A stretch of DNA of 5,145 nt from Actinomycetota bacterium (GTDB lineage Bacteria; Actinomycetota; Actinomycetes; S36-B12; CAIYMF01), in assembly GCA_009699025.1 (NCBI GenBank), contig WLOZ01000177.1, forward strand, positions 1 through 5,145, in the 5' to 3' direction. Shown here in pieces: positions 1-5,145 of the stretch (its first letter is position 1; each line of letters starts with the position of its first letter). The notes under the pieces were generated by a model, which saw only the letters and a list, made by a program, of their open reading frames with translations, was not told the DNA's origin and searched no databases. The position numbers and the translations under genes were made by a program.

Positions 1-852
1 GACTCCTCGCTCGCGCTGATCCACGTCAAGGAGATGCATCCCGACTGCGTGGCGTTCACTATTGGCGCTCCGGGAAGCCCGGACCTGGAGTTTGCGCGTC
101 GGCTCACGCGCGAACTGGGCGTGCCGCATGAGGTGGTGACCCTCTCGCCACGAGATATCGGCCTGGCTGACATCCGCGAGGCGATCCGAGTCTCCGAGGT
201 CACCGAGTACGGCGACGTCATCAATGCGGTGGTGTCGCTGAAGATTTTCGAGCGTGTGCGTGATGCTGGAATCAAGGTCGTCCTCACCGGCGATGGTTCT
301 GATGAGCTGTTTGGCGGCTACGACATGTACTCGCGCGTGTCGGCCGACGACAGGCGACGACTGTTCTTGCACAAGATCAGACATCTGTCGCGAACTGAAC
401 TGCAACGCGTCGACCGCTGCAGCATGGGACTCGGTGTTGAGGCACGAGTTCCATATCTCGACCTTGAGATGCTGCTGCTCTCGATGCGAATCCCCCTGGA
501 GTTCAAGGTGCGCGACGGCTTCGAAAAGTGGATTCTGCGCGAAGCCTTCGTAGACGTGCTGCCCCACTACATCAAGTCGCGCCACAAGAATCCGATGTCT
601 CACTCCAGCGGCCTTCACGAGCGAGCCCGGCTGTTCAAGCCGCTGTTCCCGCGCCTCTACCGATCCTTCGGCTACGAGGCGCTGGGACCCATGCGACGCG
701 ACTTTTCCAGCGTACTTCGCGCCCATGGTTACGACCTGCAGGCTGCGGTGACCGCCTCGGAGACCGCCTCGGACTACTCCCCACTCGAGCGTGCTCGTGA
801 TTTCGCCGGTGCGGCGCGCTGGAACCTTCAGGCCATGCTGTCGCGGCACTGA
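1..852 (+). CDS. Asparagine synthase family protein, C-terminal synthetase domain (5'-partial)
   Basis: This is the ATP-dependent amide-forming half of an AsnB-type enzyme, which adenylates the aspartate side chain and aminates it to asparagine. The reading frame is open from base 1, and 283 residues are visible. It begins at Asp-Ser-Ser, which fits the end of the SGGxDSS pyrophosphate loop, so the N-terminal glutaminase domain lies outside the window. Other family motifs are TGDGSDELFGGY (residues 96-107, bases 286-321), the block LQRVDRCSMG...EARVPYLD (134-154) and KWILREAF (176-183, with the conserved Lys176). The first of these has Asp98 where E. coli AsnB has the conserved Glu of SGEGSDE; Asp is common in AsnB paralogues of biosynthetic clusters. 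Glutamine dependence cannot be judged without the N-terminus. The acceptor could be something other than aspartate. The stop is TGA, followed 46 bases later by a strong hairpin. The domain call is firm; the exact substrate is inferred. Confidence 0.9.
   Translation, partial: DSSLALIHVKEMHPDCVAFTIGAPGSPDLEFARRLTRELGVPHEVVTLSPRDIGLADIREAIRVSEVTEYGDVINAVVSLKIFERVRDAGIKVVLTGDGSDELFGGYDMYSRVSADDRRRLFLHKIRHLSRTELQRVDRCSMGLGVEARVPYLDLEMLLLSMRIPLEFKVRDGFEKWILREAFVDVLPHYIKSRHKNPMSHSSGLHERARLFKPLFPRLYRSFGYEALGPMRRDFSSVLRAHGYDLQAAVTASETASDYSPLERARDFAGAARWNLQAMLSRH
751..774 (+). repeat. 12-bp tandem duplication inside the asparagine synthase gene
   Basis: Two adjacent 12-base units (751-762 and 763-774) differ only in the last base. 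They encode the consecutive tetrapeptides TASE and TASD near the C-terminus of the asparagine synthase family protein, downstream of all catalytic motifs. The repeat is in frame and likely a small local duplication in a tolerant region. No function is implied. Confidence 0.6.
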
Positions 853-898
853 GCGTCGCACTCACGCCGGGCTCACGCCTTCCTGTCACGCTGCTCTT

Positions 899-937
899 GG
901 GGCGCCTAGGCGCGATAGGTTCGCGCTTGGGTGCCCC
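899..937 (+). terminator. Long GC-rich hairpin after the asparagine synthase gene, probable U-tract-less terminator
   Basis: Bases 899-915 pair without interruption with 921-937 (17 base pairs), closing a 5-base loop, TAGGT. Three of the pairs are G-U in the plus-strand RNA (904/932, 907/929, 909/927). In the opposite transcript these become A-C mismatches, so the structure is more stable in the plus-strand mRNA, the one reading out of the gene ending at 852. No T-run follows, so this is not a canonical intrinsic terminator, though actinobacteria often use hairpins lacking a U-tract. The left arm contains the perfect 12-bp palindrome GCGCCTAGGCGC (902-913). It could instead act as an mRNA-stabilising 3' end. 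Pairing was done by eye; no free energy was computed. Confidence 0.6.
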
Positions 938-1014
938 CGATGCAGGGACGCAGGTCAGCGTTTGATGCGCACGACCTAGCCCTGGCCCGCGGATTCAGAG
1001 TTGGTAGTGACTGG

Positions 1015-1042
1015 CTCACCACCGTGGAAGCACGGTGATGAG
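1015..1042 (-). terminator. Hairpin after the cupin gene, probable terminator of the ABC-cupin operon
   Basis: On the minus strand the arm from 1042 to 1031 pairs with the arm from 1026 to 1015 across a 4-base loop, giving 12 pairs. The inner seven (CACCGTG against CACGGTG) are perfect. The pair 1019/1038 is a G-U wobble in minus-strand RNA but a C-A mismatch in plus-strand RNA, which favours the minus transcript. The hairpin starts 8 bases after the cupin stop codon, a typical position for a terminator. No U-tract follows on the minus strand, so it would be a U-less type or a 3'-end stabiliser. Confidence 0.55.
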
Positions 1043-1050
1043 GAAGGGGC

Positions 1051-1527
1051 CTAGCGGTGAAGTGAGTCTGTCCAGCGCACAGTTTCGGGGGAGTCCGACT
1101 CATAGCCGTCGTCCTCGAGGGAGAGGTTGACCACCACCGGCTCCTGCCCGCTTCGCACAAGAACACACGAGAGCGGCTCGTGGGGAAGGGCGTTGATCTC
1201 CTTGTGGGGCACGAACGGTGGCACCAGGATGAAGTCACCGGGCCCGGCCTCGGCCATGAACTCGAGCCGGTCGCCCCAGCTCATGCGCGCGAGCCCACTC
1301 ACGACGTACAGGACGCTCTCGACCGGTCCGTGGTGGTGCGCCCCGGTCTGAGCGCCGGGCAGCACCACCACCGTGCCGGCCCACAGGTGCTGCGCGCCGG
1401 TGCGGGCTGAGGTGATGGCCGCGGCCCGATTCATACCTGGCGACTGGGGCGTGTTGGAGTCGAGCTCGTCAGCGCGCACCACCTTCACTCCGCGGTCGCG
1501 CCAGGTGGGGTCGGCCTCGGTCGCCAC
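1051..1527 (-). CDS. Small single-domain cupin protein
   Basis: A 158-residue protein with one conserved cupin beta-barrel. Cupin motif 1 spans about residues 58-78, with the HHH triplet at 64-66 and Glu70. Motif 2 spans 97-112, with His108 and Asn112. His64, His66, Glu70 and His108 form a complete predicted metal site (Fe, Mn, Zn or Ni cannot be told apart). No signal peptide or membrane segment is visible, so it is presumably cytoplasmic. Similar stand-alone cupins are common in actinobacteria and mostly uncharacterised; isomerase, dioxygenase and ligand-sensor roles are all possible, and I assign none. The GTG start (1527-1525) shares its G with the last base of the upstream ABC gene's TAG stop, and no Shine-Dalgarno sequence precedes it, which suggests translation by coupling or reinitiation. 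A later start at Met32 would drop the N-terminal lead-in but keep both motifs. The stop is TAG at 1053-1051. Confidence 0.88.
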   Translation of the reverse strand: MATEADPTWRDRGVKVVRADELDSNTPQSPGMNRAAAITSARTGAQHLWAGTVVVLPGAQTGAHHHGPVESVLYVVSGLARMSWGDRLEFMAEAGPGDFILVPPFVPHKEINALPHEPLSCVLVRSGQEPVVVNLSLEDDGYESDSPETVRWTDSLHR

Positions 1528-1529
1528 TA
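1525..1529 (-). promoter_or_regulatory. TAGTG stop-start overlap coupling the ABC and cupin genes
   Basis: Read on the minus strand, the ABC transporter stop TAG (1529-1527) and the cupin start GTG (1527-1525) share one base. The stretch upstream is pyrimidine-rich with no purine Shine-Dalgarno tract. Ribosomes finishing the transporter are therefore the likely source of cupin translation, tying cupin output to that of the transporter. Confidence 0.7.
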
Positions 1530-3842
1530 AGAGTCGGGAAAGAGGTCGTCGAGCATGCTCACCGAACTGCGTCGCCGACTTCCGACGATCACGCTGATCT
1601 GGCCGTCGTCATGCAGGCGGAGCGCGCCTGCGGCGAGCAGGCCATCGAGAAGTTCGCCGCCGTTCTCGCCAAGCCGCTCAGCGATGGCTTCGCGCGGCGC
1701 TCGCTCGACGCGCGTGAGCCACGCCATGGCCGACGCCGTGGTGGCGTCGCCGTCGAGGAGGTCTCGCAGCGAGGGGAGCAGCGCCTTGCGGGGAACGAAC
1801 ACCAACTGACCGCCGCTGACCATGCGGGCGTCGACGGCGATGCGGCCGGTGATGAGGTCGTTGAGGTTGCCCAGCGCCGACCCCGCACCGAGCGCGTACC
1901 TCGACACGCCGTCGCTCACCTCGATGCGGCCCGACGACACGAGCACTAGCTCGTCGAGAGGGTCGCCGCGCTCGCATACCACCATGCCGGCGTCGGCATC
2001 GATGACACGGCTGAGCCGCGCCAGCTCAGCGATGGCCTCGGAGGTGGCGGGGATGAGCTCGGGGTGCTCGTGCATGAGGCGCATCACCGAGTTGAGGTCG
2101 TCGTCGCTCACCCGACGATGCGCTTCGTGAAGCTCGCGCCACGGACCGTCGGAGTGGGTGAGCTCGCGAGGGCTTCCTGATTCAACGACTTCGCCCGACT
2201 GCATGACCACGAGCAGGTCGGAGTCGATGGCGAGCTCGAGCTGGTGGCATACCGCCAGCACCGTGATTCCCTGCTCGGTCGCCACTCGCCGCATGGTGCG
2301 CCAGGTCGCAGCCGCTGTCTGTGGATCGAGGGCAGAGGTCGCCTCGTCGAGCAGCAGCAACTGCGGCCGGCGAACCAGGGCTCGGGCGAGAGCAAGTCGC
2401 TGACGCTGCCCGCCGCTGATGAGGTGGCCTGTCGTATCGACGAGAGTTGCGTATCCCTCGGGAAGCGCCTCGAGCACGTCGTGCAGCTCGGCCAATCGTG
2501 CAGCCTCGCGCACCGCGTCGTCGTCGGCGCTGCGGTCGCCCGCACGGATGTTCTCGGCAATGGAGGTGTTGAAGAGAAGTGAGTCCTGGAATACCAGCGA
2601 GGTGCGCACTTTGTCGTGTGCCTCATCAACCCCCATGCCGGCAACCTCGACCGCTCCGGAGGTGGGGCGCCGCTGGCCAGTGACCAGGCCCAGGATGGTC
2701 GACTTACCCGCGCCCGACCCGCCCACGATCGACGTCCATTTCCCGGCCGGCAGCTCGAGGGTGGTGGGCTTCAAGACGGTGGTGCCGTTGGGAAGGGTAA
2801 TCGAGGCGTCGCGAAGCCAGACTGCCACCGGGCCATCGTGCGCCGTCACGGCAGCGGCGACCTCTCGCTCGTGCTCGCTTGCGAGGGGTGGTGCGGCGTC
2901 GGTGAGCTCGCGCACCCGGGCGACGCTGACGCCGGCACGCTGACCCTCAGGGATGAACTCGGCGAGGTCGAGCAGCGAGTCGACCGCCATCTGCACGTAC
3001 ATCATGCTGGCTGCCACCGCAGCCACCGACAAGATTCCCTGCTGGGCGGTGACCGCCGCGATCACCAGGATGACGATGAGCGCCACCCGCCCGGTGGTCG
3101 CGCCGGCCCAGTAGGGCCACCACCCCATGAGGGCTCGGCGGCGGGTGGCCCGGCGCAACTCCTCGCTGCGCTCGCGGAAACGCCCGCCGTCCCAGTCGTG
3201 AAGGTCGTAGGCGTGAATCAGCGGCACGGTGCGCACCGACTCGGTGAGCTTGCCCGACATGGTGTCGACCGCGTTCTGTCGGTCATCGTTGGCGCGGTCG
3301 ACCCGGGTGGCGACGACCCGCTGGAAGATTACGAAGAAGGCCAGGAAGGCGAGGAAGGCCAGACCGATGACGGGCTGGATGATGGTGAGGGCCGCGCACA
3401 CCATGAGCAGACGACCGAAGTCGTTGATGGTTCCCGCGAGAAACTCGATGAGGCTGTCCTCGACCTCGTCGATGTCGGCCGTAAGCCGCGTGGTGATTCC
3501 GCTCGCGTCGGGTTGGCCGAATGGGTCGGCGTGCACCGCACGCAGGGCCTCGATGCGCGCCCGGTGGCTATAGGCGGCGGTGATCACCGCCGCGGCCCAG
3601 ATCAGCAGCCATTCACCAGCAAGCCAGAGCACCGTGACGAAGCTCCACCCCACGGCCACCTGCACCAGGGCCTCACGCGAGCCGTCGGGCACCGCCAGTT
3701 CGATGACTCGGCCAACGAGGAGCGGGATGAGGGCCCCGGCGATGATGAAGAAGATGTTTCCGATCACCACCCCCACGAAGGCCAGGGGGCATTTCAGCGC
3801 GGCACGAAACGCCTCGTTGATGAAAAGCCACAGAGAGCGCAT
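1527..3842 (-). CDS. ABC exporter half-transporter (fused TMD-NBD) with C-terminal CNBD-like and winged-helix-like extension
   Basis: A 771-residue inner-membrane ATP-driven exporter half, expected to act as a dimer. Residues 19-297 form a type I exporter membrane domain with about six hydrophobic segments (near 19-43, 62-88, 132-155, 158-177, 251-267 and 271-297). The nucleotide-binding domain (about 340-576) has Walker A GGSGAGKST (374-382), Q-loop Gln419, signature ISGGQ (475-479), Walker B LLLLDE (495-500, catalytic Glu500), D-loop SALD and H-loop His533. The usual A-loop aromatic appears replaced by Leu350. Beyond the normal family end lie about 195 residues: a beta-rich stretch (605-690) resembling a cyclic-nucleotide-binding fold but with FGE replaced by LGN (657-659), then a winged-helix-like segment (about 700-755). 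ATG 3842 is chosen because it begins right before the membrane domain; the frame is open to 4244, but that part is antisense to lldD. The substrate is unknown. The cupin gene follows with a one-base overlap. Confidence 0.92.
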   Translation of the reverse strand: MRSLWLFINEAFRAALKCPLAFVGVVIGNIFFIIAGALIPLLVGRVIELAVPDGSREALVQVAVGWSFVTVLWLAGEWLLIWAAAVITAAYSHRARIEALRAVHADPFGQPDASGITTRLTADIDEVEDSLIEFLAGTINDFGRLLMVCAALTIIQPVIGLAFLAFLAFFVIFQRVVATRVDRANDDRQNAVDTMSGKLTESVRTVPLIHAYDLHDWDGGRFRERSEELRRATRRRALMGWWPYWAGATTGRVALIVILVIAAVTAQQGILSVAAVAASMMYVQMAVDSLLDLAEFIPEGQRAGVSVARVRELTDAAPPLASEHEREVAAAVTAHDGPVAVWLRDASITLPNGTTVLKPTTLELPAGKWTSIVGGSGAGKSTILGLVTGQRRPTSGAVEVAGMGVDEAHDKVRTSLVFQDSLLFNTSIAENIRAGDRSADDDAVREAARLAELHDVLEALPEGYATLVDTTGHLISGGQRQRLALARALVRRPQLLLLDEATSALDPQTAAATWRTMRRVATEQGITVLAVCHQLELAIDSDLLVVMQSGEVVESGSPRELTHSDGPWRELHEAHRRVSDDDLNSVMRLMHEHPELIPATSEAIAELARLSRVIDADAGMVVCERGDPLDELVLVSSGRIEVSDGVSRYALGAGSALGNLNDLITGRIAVDARMVSGGQLVFVPRKALLPSLRDLLDGDATTASAMAWLTRVERAPREAIAERLGENGGELLDGLLAAGALRLHDDGQISVIVGSRRRSSVSMLDDLFPDS

Positions 3843-3848
3843 TGGACA

Positions 3849-3854
3849 AGTATG
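3849..3854 (-). promoter_or_regulatory. Candidate -10 element for the ABC-cupin operon (possibly leaderless)
   Basis: On the minus strand the hexamer CATACT (4 of 6 matches to TATAAT) ends 6 bases before the chosen ATG at 3842. Transcription would then start at or next to the A of the ATG, giving a leaderless mRNA. This agrees with the absence of a Shine-Dalgarno tract before that ATG. No convincing -35 hexamer is seen at the usual distance. The evidence is a weak motif plus spacing. Confidence 0.35.
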
Positions 3855-3865
3855 TCGTGGGCGGG

Positions 3866-3893
3866 TTGATGGGGTGGTCGCGTCGACCATACG
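3866..3893 (+). promoter_or_regulatory. Candidate lldD promoter (TTGATG, 16 bp, CATACG)
   Basis: TTGATG at 3866-3871 (4 of 6 matches to TTGACA) is followed after 16 bases by CATACG at 3888-3893 (3 of 6 matches to TATAAT). It is the best plus-strand pair I found in the 60-bp divergent gap. It predicts a start of transcription near 3900, almost at the lldD ATG (3903), so little or no leader. The alternative is an upstream start, with GGTGG (3893-3897, 5 bases before the ATG) as a weak ribosome binding site. An inverted repeat sits between the two hexamers. Confidence 0.3.
3875..3889. promoter_or_regulatory. 15-bp inverted repeat in the divergent control region, candidate operator
   Basis: TGGTCG (3875-3880) and CGACCA (3884-3889) are perfect inverted repeats separated by CGT. 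The site lies in the gap between the ABC operon and lldD, inside the spacer of the candidate lldD promoter, where a bound repressor would block it. The outer half-sites TGGT and ACCA recall the operators of GntR/FadR-type regulators such as LldR and PdhR, but those normally have about 3 bases between GGT and ACC, whereas here there are 7. The regulator is therefore unassigned; no regulator gene is in the window. Confidence 0.45.
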
Positions 3894-3902
3894 GTGGTGC
3901 CC

Positions 3903-5111
3903 ATGACTGAGCGCAGATTGCCCCGATGGTCCGAGATTGAGCCGATGATCGGCCTCCGAAGTCCGTTTGCAGGGCCTGATCGGCTCGCGCGTGCCTCGAC
4001 CATCACCGAGCTTCGCAGCATCGCCCGTCGGCGCACGCCGCGGGCCGTCTTCGACTACACCGACGGCGCCGCCGGCGAGGAGCTCAGCCTGACCCGTTCC
4101 CGCGAGGCCTACCGGCGGGTCGAGTTTCGGCCGCGCGTGCTGCGCGACGTGGCGACGGTCGACACCTCGGTGACGGTGCTCGGCTCGAGGGCGGCGCTTC
4201 CCATCCTTTTCGGTCCCACCGGCTTCACCCGCATGATGCACCACGAGGGCGAGCCGGCCGTGGCTCGGGTCACGGCGGAGTTCGGTATCCCCTACACGCT
4301 CTCAACCCTGGGAACGACCTCGGCCGAGGACCTCGCGCTTGTCGCCCCTGGCGCGCGCCGATGGTTCCAGCTCTACCTGTGGCGCGAGAAAGCGTCGCGC
4401 GGCGAGCTCGTCGACAAGGTCTCGCGCAGCGGATACGAGGCGATCATGCTGACCGTCGACACCGTGGTGGCGGGCTCACGTCTGCGCGACGTGCGCAACG
4501 GGCTCACCGTGCCTCCTCAGCTACGCCTGCGCACTGCTGTCGGGATGGCCCGCTTTCCGCGGTGGTGGTCGAACCTGCTCACCACCGCACCCCTTGAGTT
4601 CGCCAGCCTGCGCAGCACGGAAGGTACCGTGGCCGACCTCATCAACGGCGTCTTCGACCCGTCGATCACGCTCGACGACGTGAAGTGGCTGCAGCAGAAC
4701 TGGAGCGGCAAGGTGATCGTCAAGGGTGTGCAAAGCGTCGACGACGCGGTGCTGCTTGCCGATGCTGGCGTCGACGCCATCGTGCTGTCGAACCACGGTG
4801 GCCGCCAGCTCGACCGTTCGGTGGTGCCGCTGGAACTGCTGCCCGACGTGCGGGCGGCCGTGGGCCGTCGCATTGAGGTGTACGTCGACGGCGGCATCAT
4901 GAGCGGGGCCGACGCCGTGGCCGCCGTGGGACTCGGGGCCGATGCCGTGCTGGTCGGCCGCGCGTACCTGTACGGGCTGATGGCCGGCGGCGAGGCGGGG
5001 GTGCGCCGGGTGGCGCAGATCTTCACCGCTGAGGTCGAGCAGACGATGCGGCTGCTGGGTATCACCAGCCTGTCCCAGCTCGAGCCCGGAATGGTCAGGC
5101 TGCGGCCCTAG
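3903..5111 (+). CDS. lldD: FMN-dependent L-lactate dehydrogenase (quinone-linked), LldD2-like
   Basis: A 402-residue member of the FMN alpha-hydroxy-acid dehydrogenase family, predicted to oxidise L-lactate to pyruvate at the cytoplasmic membrane face and pass electrons to the quinone pool. It is a full-length TIM barrel with the expected active site: Tyr52 (FDYTDG), Tyr158 (FQLY), Asp186 (LTVDT), Arg193/Arg196, Lys274 (VIVKG), and His298 and Arg301 in the signature SNHGGRQLD (296-304). The FMN phosphate region includes DGGIMSGAD (329-337) and GRAYLYG (352-358). From memory the whole chain, including MTERRLPR at the N-terminus and FPRWW near 218-222, is close to Mycobacterium tuberculosis Rv1872c. 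That N-terminal likeness favours ATG 3903 over in-frame GTGs at 3894 and 3897. Arg301 separates it from MftD-type paralogues, which have SNHGGNN there. Other hydroxy acids such as glycolate or mandelate are possible substrates. It is divergent from the ABC operon by 60 bp. Confidence 0.93.
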   Translation: MTERRLPRWSEIEPMIGLRSPFAGPDRLARASTITELRSIARRRTPRAVFDYTDGAAGEELSLTRSREAYRRVEFRPRVLRDVATVDTSVTVLGSRAALPILFGPTGFTRMMHHEGEPAVARVTAEFGIPYTLSTLGTTSAEDLALVAPGARRWFQLYLWREKASRGELVDKVSRSGYEAIMLTVDTVVAGSRLRDVRNGLTVPPQLRLRTAVGMARFPRWWSNLLTTAPLEFASLRSTEGTVADLINGVFDPSITLDDVKWLQQNWSGKVIVKGVQSVDDAVLLADAGVDAIVLSNHGGRQLDRSVVPLELLPDVRAAVGRRIEVYVDGGIMSGADAVAAVGLGADAVLVGRAYLYGLMAGGEAGVRRVAQIFTAEVEQTMRLLGITSLSQLEPGMVRLRP

Positions 5112-5145
5112 CGTGTGCGGTGCGAGCGCGACCACATCCCTACGC

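Noticed and set aside
902..913. Perfect 12-bp palindrome GCGCCTAGGCGC as a possible operator
   Set aside because: It sits downstream of two converging genes, not at a promoter, and is fully accounted for as part of the left arm of the longer 17-pair hairpin.
952..977. Weak stem AGGTC...GACCT with an inner GCG/CGC in the convergent gap
   Set aside because: Only 5 plus 3 pairs with an asymmetric bulge, which is within chance expectation for GC-rich DNA.
906..1238. Minus-strand 110-codon frame overlapping the cupin gene and the convergent gap
   Set aside because: It overlaps the cupin coding region out of frame, spans both hairpins, and shows low-complexity Arg/Ser/Thr-rich composition typical of a shadow frame.
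2616..3869. 417-codon open frame on the plus strand opposite the ABC transporter
   Set aside because: Long antisense frames are expected in GC-rich genes. The translation is a Gly/His/Arg/Asp-rich string with no recognisable domain, while the minus strand encodes a complete conserved transporter.
3843..4244. N-terminal extension of the ABC frame, open for 134 more codons and antisense to lldD
   Set aside because: The extension is polar, rich in Arg, Gly and His and without family resemblance, and it lies opposite a well-conserved lldD 5' end. The membrane domain starts naturally at ATG 3842. A start at 3890 would add only 16 unlikely residues and leave 12 bp to lldD.
3903..5111. Pre-mycofactocin synthase (MftD) as an alternative identity for the FMN dehydrogenase
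   Set aside because: The active-site motif is SNHGGRQLD with the substrate-binding Arg intact, whereas MftD has SNHGGNN. No mycofactocin precursor or radical SAM gene is present in the window.
4517..5135. Minus-strand frames of 182 and 204 codons opposite lldD
   Set aside because: Their translations lack any domain signal and mirror the codon bias of lldD, which is intact with all active-site residues on the plus strand.

Overview
The window is GC-rich and densely coded. It looks like a chromosomal segment from a high-GC actinobacterium. The grounds are the strong G/C bias at third codon positions, the lack of Shine-Dalgarno sequences at two of the starts, and a lactate dehydrogenase that, compared from memory, most resembles the mycobacterial LldD2 (Rv1872c) type. 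I cannot place it more precisely. There is no tRNA, rRNA, CRISPR array, insertion sequence or phage gene.

Layout, left to right. (1) 1-852, plus strand: the C-terminal synthetase domain of an asparagine synthase family protein, cut by the window edge. (2) 853-1050: a 198-bp convergent gap with two hairpins. The G-U pairing of each hairpin points to a different transcript: the left one to the asparagine synthase mRNA, the right one to the mRNA of the opposing operon. (3) 1051-3842, minus strand: a two-gene unit. The upstream gene (3842-1527) encodes an ABC exporter half-transporter with an unusual C-terminal extension of about 195 residues, which reads as a degenerate cyclic-nucleotide-binding-like fold followed by a winged-helix-like module. 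Its stop codon overlaps by one base the GTG start of a small cupin protein (1527-1051), so the two are probably translationally coupled. (4) 3843-3902: a 60-bp divergent intergenic region with a perfect 6+3+6 inverted repeat and weak promoter-like hexamers in both directions. (5) 3903-5111, plus strand: a complete FMN-dependent L-lactate dehydrogenase with all expected active-site residues. The last 34 bases hold nothing I recognise.

How the genes may work together. LldD would oxidise L-lactate to pyruvate and pass electrons to the quinone pool. The exporter and cupin form a separate divergent unit whose substrate cannot be read from sequence. The shared 60-bp control region allows common regulation but does not prove it. 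The asparagine synthase lies in a separate convergent transcript. The least ordinary object is the ABC exporter with its apparent built-in sensor-like tail, coupled to a cupin. The other genes are familiar families.
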